A stretch of 64,000 nucleotides of DNA, taken from contig NZ_JAGRRD010000001.1 of the NCBI RefSeq assembly GCF_018122735.1, positions 332,475-396,474 of the forward strand. The letters are read 5' to 3'. This DNA is from Azoarcus sp. L1K30 (GTDB lineage: Bacteria; Pseudomonadota; Gammaproteobacteria; Burkholderiales; Rhodocyclaceae). The number at the start of each line of letters is the position of its first letter. Within the stretch, counting starts at the first letter, position 1. The notes under the pieces are model-generated. The model had not been told where the DNA came from and searched no databases. It saw nothing but the letters and a program-made list of their open reading frames with translations. Both the position numbers and the translations under genes were made by a program. Below, piece by piece: positions 54,071-63,221 of the stretch.

Positions 54071-54112
54071 AAGGGCTTGTCGCCGGAACGCCGGCGGCAG
54101 GCCCTTGTCTTT
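54071..54112 (+). terminator. Rho-independent terminator of clpB
   Basis: A 16-bp stem (54071-54086 with 54091-54106, two G-U pairs) around the loop AACG is followed by TTGTCTTT-type sequence, 24 nt after the clpB stop. The opposite strand lacks a U run, so it serves clpB and not the convergent GGDEF-EAL gene. Confidence 0.8.
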
Positions 54113-57100
54113 ACGCGGTTTGTTGGCGCGCCTCGACCCAGGCTTCGAAATCCGCCGTGGTAAGTGGTCTGGAAAACAGGAAACCTTGCAGCGAGTGGCA
54201 GCCACGCTCGAGCAGATAATCGCGCTGCTCGATGGTTTCGACCCCTTCTGCAACGACTTCCAGGCCGAGATCGCGCGCCAGGGACAACGTTGCCGACGTG
54301 ACCGCCGCGTCTTCCTGGTCGCCAGGCAGGTCTTTGACGAAAGAGCGGTCGATCTTCAGGCGCCGGATCGGCAGGCGTTTCAGATAGGCAAGACAGGAGT
54401 AGCCGGTGCCGAAATCGTCCAGTGCGAGCGTGAGCCCCATGTCACGCAGGCACAGAAGGCGTTCGGTGAGCGTATTGCCCGGCTGCATCAGCGCGCTCTC
54501 GGTAATTTCGAGTTCGATGCGGTGGGGATTGGCGCCGGTTTCGGCGAGCGCATGACGTACGGTGTCGACGAAATCGGCCTTGATGAACTGGAGTGCCGAA
54601 ATATTGATGGCCACCTGCAACTCGCTGAGTCCGCTCCTTTGCCATTGCGCCTGCTGGCGGCAGGCTTCATGCAGCACCCAGTTGCCCAACGGCAGAATCA
54701 GGCCGGAGTGTTCGGCGATGGGGATGAACTGCACGGGCGGCACCAGTCCGAGATCGGGGTGGTTCCAGCGCACCAACGCCTCGCAACCATTGATACGGCC
54801 GCTGCCAGCATCGATCTGCGGCTGGTAGTGCAGCACCAGTTCGTTGCGCTCGATGCCTCGGCGCAGGGCGTTTTCCAGCATCAGCCGCTCGAATGCCCGC
54901 GCATTCATGTCCTGCACGAAGAACTCGAACTGGTTGCGTCCCGCTGCCTTGGCGCCGTACATCGCCGTGTCGGCGTGCTTGAGCAAGGTATCGATGTCGT
55001 CGCCGTCGGTAGGGTAAATGGCAATGCCGATGCTGACCGAGGTCGACAGTTCGTGTTCGCCGATATGAATTGGCGCGTCGAGCGTTTCGATCAGCTTGCG
55101 TGCAACCAGCGCCGCATCGTCGGGTGAAGAGATCCTTGGCAGCATGGCAACGAATTCATCGCCTCCGACGCGGGCAAGCGTATCTTCCTCGCGCAGACAG
55201 CCGCTCAGTCTGCGTGCAACGGCGGACAGCATGCGGTCGCCCACCGGATGGCCCAATGAATCGTTGATGGTCTTGAAGTTGTCAAGATCCAGAAACAGGA
55301 TCGCAAGCATTTCGCCGTGGCGGCGCGCGCCGATCAGCGTGTTACGGGCCTGATTGGTCCATGCGCTGCGATTGGGCAGTCCGGTGAGCGGATCGAAGTG
55401 TGCCAGATACTGAATATGGGCTTCGGCCTCACGCTGGGCACTGACGTCCTGTGCGGTGCCGCGAATGCGGTGGAGGCGATGATCCTGCCATTCGCTTTCG
55501 ATCTGAATCTGGACGATGCCCGATCCGGCCTCCACCAGGTTGCAGTCGAAGGCGGCATGTCCAGGGGCTTCGGAAACGCGGGCGATGGCGCGCCTGAGGC
55601 GGCCCTGATCGGTTTCCGAGAGGCTGCCGATCAGATCGTCGAGCGTATTCAGCGACGCGGGTTTGCGCTTGAGGATCTGGTAGAGCTCGTCCGAAACACT
55701 GAGCCGGGTGCCACTGTGGTCGATTTCCCAGCTACCGAGCCGGGCAATGCGCTGAGCTTCGGCAAGCGCGTCCTGCTGCCCGCGCAGACGATCGGTGGCA
55801 CTTTGCAGTTCGGCGGTGCGGTGCTCGACCAGCGCGGCAATGCGGCGGGTGTGGCCGGTGGTGATCAGCAGGAAGGCGCCGAGCATGCCCACCGCCAGCA
55901 GTCCGACGGCCACCGTACTCCAGGCTGCCCAGCTGCGCGTCGCGTCGATGTACCCGGGAGTTGCGTTCAGGCGCAGCTCCCATTGCCGACTGGCAAACAC
56001 GATGGGCAATGCGCGTCGAACGGGATGCAACAGCCAATCGGCGGTGTCGCATCCTTCCGCGCCGGACAGACGGCGATTGGCTGGGGATGCGTTCAAGTCG
56101 ATCAGACAGAGTTCGATGCCGATGTCGTGCGCCTGCTCGACTGCCGAAGCCATCGAATCGTCCATGCGGAAGGCGGCCGAGACGACACCGACAAGCGAGC
56201 CGACCTGACCTGCGTCGTCGGCCTTGCGGAACGTGGCGAGATAGACGACGACGCCCCGCTGCACCTGTTGTTCCTGAACCAGACGAATGGCCTCGGATGC
56301 TACGGGAAAGCCTGTTTGTCGCGTGGCCTCGATCGCACTCGCCGTTGCAGGCAGCGAGGCGGGGTTGAGGCCCAGTGCCTTCCTGTTCAGCGCCAAAGGC
56401 TCGACGTAGGTGATTGGAAAATACTCTTCCGCCGAAGGCGCGGGAAAGGTCTCCCCGCGGGCGTCGCGTCCAAGGATGCGGAAGTCCGCGTGTTCGGTGA
56501 GCTGAATCCGTTTCTCGAACTGGCTTCTTTCCGCATCGCGCACGAGCGGGCTCCAGCCAAAGTTCTGCGTGCCCGGGTAGCGCTCCAGCCATGGTGTGAC
56601 GAAATCGTGGAATTCGCTGCTGGTGACCTCGCTGCTGACCGCGATGAAGCGTTCGATGGACAGCAGCATGTCGATTTGCACCTCCAGCCGCTTGCGCACC
56701 GTGCTGGCAACATGCTCGACGTCGCGGTTGAACTGTGTGTGCACCCGCAGAGCCTCCCAGTTGCTGACGGCGTGAATGGCGAATGCGAGCAGCGCAATGG
56801 CAAGGGTGAGCGGCACGATGACACCGAGCCTGCGTGGGCGCCAGTCTTCGGCTGGGCGGCCGAAGAGGACGAACATCAGGGGCGCCGAGATGATGACGCC
56901 GACGGTGTCGCCGATCCACCAGTTCCACCAGTTGAACGGGAGGTCGTCGGTTGCGATGGTGCCGGCCAGGTGCAGGATGGGGATGGAGATGCTGGGACTG
57001 ACCAGGCAACTCAGCGGCGCCACCACGCCGAGGAAACGCAGGATGTGCCGCGGCGAGCCCAGCGCGTTGGGAAAACCAATCAAACGTTGCGCGAGCCAGG

Positions 57101-57389
57101 CGCCAAACAGGGCCTGAAGCGTGGCGCCCACCGGGACCATGGCAGAACCCCACCACGCGGTGTCGGGAGCATTGCTCTGTGCAAGTGCAGCGATATTGAC
57201 CAGTAGCGACCCGATGAACACTGCCGGCCACAAGCGGATGCCAAAAATCAGCAGCGCAGTGAGCGCGATCCCGGCGGCGGGAAAGAATGGCGCGGCATAG
57301 CCCGGCGGGACCGCGAGTTGGAGCGCCAGCCAGCCGGTGAGGGTGTAGGCAAGTGTGAGGGCGGTGAGCCGGATCAGGTTGGCGTGCAT
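54111..57389 (-). CDS. MASE1-CHASE-PAS-GGDEF-EAL cyclic-di-GMP protein
   Basis: 1092 residues from the ATG at 57389. Order: MASE1 membrane sensor (about 1-280, eight or so spans, LPFNWWNWWIGDTVGVIISA), CHASE domain (about 305-500, WLERYPGTQNFGWSPLVRDA), a membrane span (about 535-560), PAS (about 590-685), GGDEF (about 700-850, RVGGDEFVAMLP intact) and EAL (about 860-1085). EAL residues are all present: EALVRWNHPD, the Asn in AINISALQF, DDFGTGYSCLAYLKRLP, and VVAEGVET. It could both make and degrade cyclic di-GMP in response to an envelope or ligand signal. Which activity dominates cannot be read. The alpha/beta hydrolase gene is divergent, 68 nt away. Confidence 0.93.
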   Translation of the reverse strand: MHANLIRLTALTLAYTLTGWLALQLAVPPGYAAPFFPAAGIALTALLIFGIRLWPAVFIGSLLVNIAALAQSNAPDTAWWGSAMVPVGATLQALFGAWLAQRLIGFPNALGSPRHILRFLGVVAPLSCLVSPSISIPILHLAGTIATDDLPFNWWNWWIGDTVGVIISAPLMFVLFGRPAEDWRPRRLGVIVPLTLAIALLAFAIHAVSNWEALRVHTQFNRDVEHVASTVRKRLEVQIDMLLSIERFIAVSSEVTSSEFHDFVTPWLERYPGTQNFGWSPLVRDAERSQFEKRIQLTEHADFRILGRDARGETFPAPSAEEYFPITYVEPLALNRKALGLNPASLPATASAIEATRQTGFPVASEAIRLVQEQQVQRGVVVYLATFRKADDAGQVGSLVGVVSAAFRMDDSMASAVEQAHDIGIELCLIDLNASPANRRLSGAEGCDTADWLLHPVRRALPIVFASRQWELRLNATPGYIDATRSWAAWSTVAVGLLAVGMLGAFLLITTGHTRRIAALVEHRTAELQSATDRLRGQQDALAEAQRIARLGSWEIDHSGTRLSVSDELYQILKRKPASLNTLDDLIGSLSETDQGRLRRAIARVSEAPGHAAFDCNLVEAGSGIVQIQIESEWQDHRLHRIRGTAQDVSAQREAEAHIQYLAHFDPLTGLPNRSAWTNQARNTLIGARRHGEMLAILFLDLDNFKTINDSLGHPVGDRMLSAVARRLSGCLREEDTLARVGGDEFVAMLPRISSPDDAALVARKLIETLDAPIHIGEHELSTSVSIGIAIYPTDGDDIDTLLKHADTAMYGAKAAGRNQFEFFVQDMNARAFERLMLENALRRGIERNELVLHYQPQIDAGSGRINGCEALVRWNHPDLGLVPPVQFIPIAEHSGLILPLGNWVLHEACRQQAQWQRSGLSELQVAINISALQFIKADFVDTVRHALAETGANPHRIELEITESALMQPGNTLTERLLCLRDMGLTLALDDFGTGYSCLAYLKRLPIRRLKIDRSFVKDLPGDQEDAAVTSATLSLARDLGLEVVAEGVETIEQRDYLLERGCHSLQGFLFSRPLTTADFEAWVEARQQTA

Positions 57390-57457
57390 GGGGCCGAAGT
57401 ATATCCAAGCGATATGGCCTTGCGCGAAGAGCGCCGCCGGTTTGCTATCATCGACCG

Positions 57458-58333
57458 ATGAAAACAAGTCGAAGCCGGTTTCTCGATGTGCGCGGCCTGC
57501 GCTATCACCTGCGGGAGTGGGGTGAGGAGGGGCGTCCGGTGCTGTTTCTGCTGCACGGCTGGATGGATGTGTCGGCATCATTCCAGTTCGTGGTCGATGC
57601 ACTGGAGCAGGACTGGCACGTCATCGCGCCGGACTGGCGCGGATTCGGTCTGAGCCAATGGTGCGGGGACGCGTATTGGTTTCCCGATTACTTCGCCGAC
57701 CTCGATTCGATTCTCGACCAGTTGCTCCCAACTGGTGCGGCGACGCTGATCGGGCACAGCATGGGCGGCAATGTGGCGCTGATGTATGCCGGCATCCGCC
57801 CGGCACGCGTCGATCGGGTGGTGTTGCTCGATGCGTTCGGCTTGACCGATCGCTCGTCGGAGGAGGCGCCGGGGCGCTACGAGAAGTGGCTGCACGATCT
57901 GCGCGTGCCGGCACAGTTCCGCCCCTACGACGATTACGCGGCGCTTGCCGCCCGCCTGCGTCGGGATAATCCCCGGCTGGACGCCGGTCGTGCGGGCTGG
58001 CTGGCCCGCCACCTCGGCGAGGATGACGGCACTGGCGCGGTCCGGCTCGCGGGCGACCCCGCGCATCGTCGCATCAACCCCGTACTGTACCGGCGGGCGG
58101 AAGCGGAAGCATGCTGGCGCCGGGTGGCTGCGCCGGTGTTGTGGGTGGAGCCCGAGGATCAGTCGCTGCGCCAGCACATCGGTGTGGACGACGACACCTA
58201 TGCCGGCGCCAAGGCCTGCCTGCGCAACGTGCGCGTGGAGTGGGTTGCCGATTCGGGACACAATGTCCATCACGATCAACCCCAGCGCGTCGCCGGAATC
58301 ATTGAAGCGTTCCTGCAGTCTGTTACTGGATGA
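57458..58333 (+). CDS. Alpha/beta hydrolase
   Basis: 291 residues. Oxyanion region LLHGWMDVSASFQFVV, nucleophile elbow LIGHSMGGNVALMYAG (Ser), an acid near VLWVEPEDQS and the C-terminal ADSGHNVHHDQPQRVA (His). The catalytic triad is therefore complete. Substrate unknown; family members include esterases and epoxide- or haloacid-acting enzymes. Its stop overlaps the upstream leader of the PHP gene. Confidence 0.88.
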   Translation: MKTSRSRFLDVRGLRYHLREWGEEGRPVLFLLHGWMDVSASFQFVVDALEQDWHVIAPDWRGFGLSQWCGDAYWFPDYFADLDSILDQLLPTGAATLIGHSMGGNVALMYAGIRPARVDRVVLLDAFGLTDRSSEEAPGRYEKWLHDLRVPAQFRPYDDYAALAARLRRDNPRLDAGRAGWLARHLGEDDGTGAVRLAGDPAHRRINPVLYRRAEAEACWRRVAAPVLWVEPEDQSLRQHIGVDDDTYAGAKACLRNVRVEWVADSGHNVHHDQPQRVAGIIEAFLQSVTG

Positions 58334-58347
58334 AGGGAGAAACTTCG

Positions 58348-59178
58348 ATGAATGCGGACCTGCACTGCCATTCCACCGTGTCCGACGGCTGGCTCGATCC
58401 CGAGGCCGTGGTGCGGCGTGCCGCGGCCAATGGCGTCGAGCTGCTTGCGCTGACCGATCACGACGAGATCGGCGGGCTGGAGCAGGCCAGTCGGGTGGCG
58501 GCCGAGCTGGGGGTTCGCTTTGTCGACGGGGTGGAGATCTCGACGTCCTTTTGTGGTGAAACGATCCACATCGTCGGGCTGGGTTTCGACCGCACGCACC
58601 CGGTGCTGATTGCAGGCTTGCGTCAGGTCCGCAGCGGGCGTGATGCGCGCGCGCTGCGCATCTCGGCGGCGCTGGAGATGGTCGGCATTCACGATGCACT
58701 GGCCGGCGCGAGGCAGTTTGCACGCAATCCCGCACTGGTCAGTCGCGCGCACTTTGCCCGCCACCTGGTGGCAGCTGGGATCATGCCCGACGTCAGGACG
58801 GTGTTCGATCACTATCTCGTACGCGGCAAGCCGGGATTCGTCGAACACGAATGGGCCAGTATCGAGGAGGCGACGGGGTGGATTTGTGCCGCCGGCGGCA
58901 TTGCCGTCATCGCCCACCCGGCCAGATATCGCTTGTCGTCAGCAAACCTGGCGTTGCTGTTCGATCGCTTCATCGCCGCCGGTGGTGAAGGCGTCGAAGT
59001 CGTGTCCGGTGCGCATTCCGAGGACGAAATGCGTCGTTTCGCCACCATTGCCCGTCAACGTGGATTGCTGGCTTCGCGGGCGTCGGATTTTCATGGCGAG
59101 CAGGAGAGTCCGGTCGACCTCGGATGCTGCAATCCGCTGCCCTCGGATCTGACGCCGGTGTGGTCTCGTCTGTGCTGA
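58348..59178 (+). CDS. PHP-domain nucleotide phosphoesterase (RnmA/YciV family)
   Basis: 276 residues from the ATG at 58348, preceded by AAGGGAG. The PHP metal motifs are present: DLHCHSTVSDGWLDP, LALTDHDEIGGLE, VEISTSFCGETIHIVGLGF, an internal VIAHPARYRL and a final DFHG. Members of this family remove 3'-phosphates from 3',5'-nucleoside bisphosphates and trim 5' ends of rRNA. The next gene downstream is yciO, and the same neighbours occur in E. coli (yciV, yciO, trp region), which supports the call. Confidence 0.88.
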   Translation: MNADLHCHSTVSDGWLDPEAVVRRAAANGVELLALTDHDEIGGLEQASRVAAELGVRFVDGVEISTSFCGETIHIVGLGFDRTHPVLIAGLRQVRSGRDARALRISAALEMVGIHDALAGARQFARNPALVSRAHFARHLVAAGIMPDVRTVFDHYLVRGKPGFVEHEWASIEEATGWICAAGGIAVIAHPARYRLSSANLALLFDRFIAAGGEGVEVVSGAHSEDEMRRFATIARQRGLLASRASDFHGEQESPVDLGCCNPLPSDLTPVWSRLC

Positions 59179-59201
59179 ACAACTGAGAACAAGAAAGGAA
59201 T

Positions 59202-59834
59202 ATGGCTCAATTTTTTTCGCTCCATCCCGAGCAGCCGCAGGCCCGACTCATCCGGCAAGCCGCAGAGATCATCCGCGGCGGCGGACTGGTCGTTTTTCCG
59301 ACCGATTCTGCCTACGCGCTGGCCGGACACACCGGCGACGCCGCCCTGCTCGAGCGCATACGGCGCATTCGTGGTGTCGACGAGCGACATCATTTCACCC
59401 TGCTGTGTCGCGATCTGTCCGAGATCTCGACCTATGCGCGGGTGGACAACAGCCAGTACCGCTTGCTCAAGGCCACCACGCCCGGACCCTATACCTTCAT
59501 CCTGGAAGGGACGCGGGAGTTGCCACGACGCCTGCTGCACCCGAAGCGCAAGACGATCGGCCTGCGCGTGCCGGAGCACGTGGTGGTGTCCGCCTTGCTC
59601 GACGAACTCGACGAACCGCTGCTGTCTTCAACCTTGCTCATGCCAGGCGAAGATCTGCCGCTTACGGATGCCGAAGAGATTCGTGAGCGCCTCGAGAAGC
59701 AGGTAGATCTCGTGATCGAAGCCGGATTCTGCGGTCCCGAGGCCACGACCGTGATCGATCTCACCGGTGGTGCGCCCACTCTGGTGCGCGCGGGTCGCGG
59801 TGCGCTCGCCCCGTTCGGTATCGAGGAGGATTAG
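59202..59834 (+). CDS. yciO: YciO, Sua5/YrdC-family protein
   Basis: 210 residues. YrdC-type core: GGLVVFPTDSAYALAGHTGD, an RIRGVDERHHFTLLCRDLSE stretch, TPGPYTFILEGTRELPRRLL and KTIGLRVPEHVV. YciO resembles threonylcarbamoyl-AMP synthases (TsaC/Sua5) that act in tRNA t6A formation, but it is regarded as a separate, poorly active branch. It lies between the PHP gene and the M50 peptidase gene. Confidence 0.88.
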   Translation: MAQFFSLHPEQPQARLIRQAAEIIRGGGLVVFPTDSAYALAGHTGDAALLERIRRIRGVDERHHFTLLCRDLSEISTYARVDNSQYRLLKATTPGPYTFILEGTRELPRRLLHPKRKTIGLRVPEHVVVSALLDELDEPLLSSTLLMPGEDLPLTDAEEIRERLEKQVDLVIEAGFCGPEATTVIDLTGGAPTLVRAGRGALAPFGIEED

Positions 59835-59876
59835 GGCGGCCTCTGCTAGAATGCAGGCCTTTGTGCCTACGCTCTC

Positions 59877-60536
59877 ATGGAATCGCTGATCTCCAACCTG
59901 GCTATCTGGGCCTTGCCGGTGCTGCTCGCCATCACCCTGCATGAGGCGGCGCACGGCTATGTGGCACGGTATTTCGGTGACCCGACGGCCGATCTGGCCG
60001 GGCGCATCACGCTCAATCCGTTGCGCCACATAGACCCGGTAGGCACGATCCTGCTGCCCGCGGGCATCCTTGGCCTGAGCGTGCTGTTTGGCGGCAGTGG
60101 CATTCTTTTTGGTTGGGCCAAGCCGGTACCGGTCGACTTCAACCGCTTGCGCAGGCCGAAGGCGGACATGTTGTGGGTTGCCGCGGCAGGTCCCTTCGTC
60201 AATCTGCTGATGGCGATCGGATGGGCTATCCTGTTCAAGATCGCCATCAGCCTGTCGCCCGGCGCCTACACCATTCCAATGATGAAAATGGCCGATGCCG
60301 GGATGCAGATCAACGGCATCCTGATGCTGCTCAACCTGCTGCCCATCCCGCCACTGGATGGCGGTCGGATTGCGGTCAGCCTGCTGCCAAACCGGCTGGC
60401 CTGGCAGTTCTCGCGGCTCGAGCCCTACGGTTTTCCGATTCTGCTGCTGTTGCTGTTCACCGGTGCGCTTGGTGCCATTCTCGGCCCCCTGCTTGCCGTC
60501 TTTCGCTACTTTCTCGCCCTGTTTATCGGACCCTGA
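59877..60536 (+). CDS. Site-2 protease-like M50 membrane peptidase
   Basis: 219 residues, about five to six spans. The zinc site HEAAH (LAITLHEAAHGYVARYFGD) and the downstream NLLPIPPLDGGRI with its Asp are both intact, so it should be active. It would cleave membrane proteins within the bilayer. It is a short form without PDZ domains. It sits 8 nt before trpS. Confidence 0.9.
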   Translation: MESLISNLAIWALPVLLAITLHEAAHGYVARYFGDPTADLAGRITLNPLRHIDPVGTILLPAGILGLSVLFGGSGILFGWAKPVPVDFNRLRRPKADMLWVAAAGPFVNLLMAIGWAILFKIAISLSPGAYTIPMMKMADAGMQINGILMLLNLLPIPPLDGGRIAVSLLPNRLAWQFSRLEPYGFPILLLLLFTGALGAILGPLLAVFRYFLALFIGP

Positions 60537-60544
60537 GACATACC

Positions 60545-61747
60545 ATGTACGCTGAACGCGTTCTCTCCGGCATGCGCCCGACCGGACGTCTGCACCTTGG
60601 CCATTACCATGGCGTGCTGAAGAATTGGGTCAGGCTGCAGGAGATGCACCCCTGCCTGTTTTTCGTGGCCGACTGGCATGCGCTGACGACCGCTTACGAT
60701 ACGCCGCAGGTGGTCGAGGAAAACGTGTGGGAGATGGTCATCGACTGGCTGGCAGCCGGCGTGGACCCGTCACAGGCCACGCTGTTCATCCAGTCGCGCG
60801 TGCCTGAGCATGCGGAGATGCATCTGCTGCTGTCGATGATGTGTCCGCTGGGATGGCTCGAGCGCGTGCCGAGCTTCAAGGACCAGCAGGAACGTCAGGG
60901 GGGCAAGGATCTCGGTACCTATGGTTTTCTCGGCTACCCGTTGCTGCAGGCCGCCGACATCCTCGTCTATCGGGCAGACAGCGTGCCGGTGGGTGAAGAC
61001 CAGGTGCCGCACGTGGAGTTGACGCGCGAAGTGGCCAGACGCTTCAATCACCTGTATGGGCGCGAGCCGGATTTTGAGGACAAGGCGCGGGAGGCAGTGC
61101 GCAAACTCGGTGCCAAGCGCGCCCGCATGTATGCTGAATTGCGCGTCCGCTTTCAGCAGGAGGGGGAAGAGGATGCGCTCGAACAGGCGAAAGCGCTGCT
61201 CGATGAAACCCAGAACCTGAGCCTCGGAGATCGTGAGCGCCTGTACGGGTATCTCGAGGGTGAGGGCAAGATGATCCTGGTCGAACCGGATGCGCTGTTG
61301 ACCGACGCGCCGCGGATTCCGGGCCTGGATGGCCTGAAGATGTCGAAGTCGCGCAGCAACACGATTTTCCTGCGCGAGGACGATGACAGCATTGCTCGCA
61401 AGATCCGCACCATGCAGACCGACCCGGCGCGTGCGCGCCGTACGGATCCGGGGACGCCGGAAAAGTGTCCGGTGTGGCAGTTCCACCTGGTCTATTCGGA
61501 TGATCGGACCCGCGAATGGGTGCAGACCGGGTGCCGCAGCGCGGGTATCGGCTGCATCGAATGCAAGCAGCCGGTCATCGATGCGGTGATTGAAGAACAG
61601 GCGGATCTGCGCGAACGCGCCAGGCCTTACGAAGAAGACCCTGCGCTGGTGCGCAACATTCTCGCCGATGGATGCGAGCGCGCGCGCAAGCTGGCGCAGG
61701 AGACGATGCGCGACGTACGTGAAGCCATGGGGCTGAGTTACGGCTGA
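60545..61747 (+). CDS. trpS: Tryptophanyl-tRNA synthetase
   Basis: 400 residues from the ATG at 60545 (MYAERVLSGMRPTGRLHLGH); the frame is open far upstream, but that is a shadow of the peptidase gene. Class I signatures: HLGHYHG and KMSKS (DGLKMSKSRSNTIFL). It charges tRNA-Trp. This is a longer type, with CPVWQFHLVYSD and the CIECKQPVID segment found in several proteobacterial enzymes. It lies in a co-directional row that ends with scpA, scpB and an rluB-type gene. Confidence 0.96.
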   Translation: MYAERVLSGMRPTGRLHLGHYHGVLKNWVRLQEMHPCLFFVADWHALTTAYDTPQVVEENVWEMVIDWLAAGVDPSQATLFIQSRVPEHAEMHLLLSMMCPLGWLERVPSFKDQQERQGGKDLGTYGFLGYPLLQAADILVYRADSVPVGEDQVPHVELTREVARRFNHLYGREPDFEDKAREAVRKLGAKRARMYAELRVRFQQEGEEDALEQAKALLDETQNLSLGDRERLYGYLEGEGKMILVEPDALLTDAPRIPGLDGLKMSKSRSNTIFLREDDDSIARKIRTMQTDPARARRTDPGTPEKCPVWQFHLVYSDDRTREWVQTGCRSAGIGCIECKQPVIDAVIEEQADLRERARPYEEDPALVRNILADGCERARKLAQETMRDVREAMGLSYG

Positions 61748-61810
61748 GCGGGATGAAGTGTTGCTGCCCATGCTTGCGGAAGCGGACGGGTGCAAGTAGT
61801 GGAGGCTGAA

Positions 61811-62641
61811 ATGAACCTGCCGCTGGCGCTGGCGCCGGTCGAATTCATCGACGACAAGGCGGCGATTGCACGTCTTTACGGCGAGCCCATGCTCGAACTG
61901 CCGAAAGACCTGTATATTCCGCCCGACGCGCTGCAGATCATTCTCGATGCGTTCGAGGGGCCGCTGGATCTTCTTCTGTACCTGATCCGCCGGGCAAATC
62001 TCGACGTTCTGGATATACCGATGGCGCCGCTGACGGTGCAATATCTGCAGTACATCGAGGCAATGCGGGCCAGTAACCTCGATCTGGCGGCAGATTATCT
62101 GCTGATGGCCGCCATGCTGCTCGAGATCAAATCGCGCATGCTGTTGCCGCGGCCAGCTCGGGAGGATGCCGAAGAGGCGGATCCGCGCGCCGAACTGGTG
62201 CGCCGTTTGCTCGAATACGAGCAGACCAAGCTCGCAGCGGCACGGCTCGATTCGATGCCGCGGGTGGAGCGCGATTTCGAATGGGTCAGTGTGTTCGTTG
62301 CCGAAAAGGTGGTCGAGCGCCTGCCCGATGTAACGCTGCACGATCTGCAGTTGTCATGGCTGCGCATCATGAAGAAGGCGCGCCTGAACCAGCATCACCG
62401 GGTGGGTCGTGAGCAGCTTTCGGTGCGCGAGCACATGACGGCGATCTTGCGCAAGCTCGATGGCGGCACCTTCGTCGTCTTCGATACGCTGTTCGAGCCC
62501 GATCTGGGGCCGGCAGGGGTGGTGGTGAGCTTTCTGGCGGTGCTCGAACTGGTCAAGGAACGGCTGGTCGACGTGACGCAAAACGAGGCCTTTGCGCCGA
62601 TTTACGTGAAGTTGGCTGATGGATCGTGCGATAACGCCTGA
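61811..62641 (+). CDS. scpA: ScpA, segregation and condensation protein A
   Basis: 276 residues from the ATG at 61811, which has GGAGG 5 nt before it; an in-frame GTG at 61790 is weaker. ScpA kleisin features: [40 protein letters not shown] and [20 protein letters not shown], with a winged-helix C-terminus. ScpA and ScpB join SMC to compact and separate chromosomes. It overlaps scpB by 23 nt. Confidence 0.95.
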   Translation: MNLPLALAPVEFIDDKAAIARLYGEPMLELPKDLYIPPDALQIILDAFEGPLDLLLYLIRRANLDVLDIPMAPLTVQYLQYIEAMRASNLDLAADYLLMAAMLLEIKSRMLLPRPAREDAEEADPRAELVRRLLEYEQTKLAAARLDSMPRVERDFEWVSVFVAEKVVERLPDVTLHDLQLSWLRIMKKARLNQHHRVGREQLSVREHMTAILRKLDGGTFVVFDTLFEPDLGPAGVVVSFLAVLELVKERLVDVTQNEAFAPIYVKLADGSCDNA

Positions 62642-63221
62642 ACTGTGCAAATGCATCATCGAAACGGCGTTGCTGGCTGCGTCCGCACCGTTGTCGGTGA
62701 GCGCATTGCGCGGGCTGTTCGACGAGGATCCGGGGCCCGATCTGGTGCGACGCCTGGTGGATGAGTTGCGTGCCGACTGGGATGATGCTGCTCGGGGGGT
62801 GGAGCTGGTGCAGCTGGCGGGTGGCTGGCGTTTCCAGACCCGCCCGGCGTTTCAGGTCTACCTGGATCGGCTCAAGGAGGAAAAGCCGCCGCGGTATTCG
62901 CGTGCGGTTATGGAAACATTGGCAATCATTGCCTATCGCCAGCCGGTGACGCGCGGCGACATCGAGGATATCCGCGGTGTCACCGTGTCGCCCGGCGTGT
63001 TGAAGACCCTGGAATCCCGTGGCTGGATCGACGTCGTCGGTCACCGCGACACGCCCGGCAGGCCGGCCTTGTTCGCGACCACGAGACGATTCCTGGATGA
63101 CATGGGCCTGCGCAGTCTCACCGAGCTGCCGGCTCTCACCGAAATCGAAAGGATCATGGATCTTGTCGACACCACGCAAATCCAGGCGGCCGATGCGGCC
63201 GCCGACCAAGAAACCGACTGA
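62619..63221 (+). CDS. scpB: ScpB, segregation and condensation protein B
   Basis: 200 residues, overlapping scpA. Two winged-helix parts: [20 protein letters not shown], and [20 protein letters not shown] with [20 protein letters not shown] and [20 protein letters not shown]. ScpB dimers bind ScpA in the SMC complex. An rluB-type gene starts inside its 3' end, at 63193. Confidence 0.95.
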   Translation: MDRAITPELCKCIIETALLAASAPLSVSALRGLFDEDPGPDLVRRLVDELRADWDDAARGVELVQLAGGWRFQTRPAFQVYLDRLKEEKPPRYSRAVMETLAIIAYRQPVTRGDIEDIRGVTVSPGVLKTLESRGWIDVVGHRDTPGRPALFATTRRFLDDMGLRSLTELPALTEIERIMDLVDTTQIQAADAAADQETD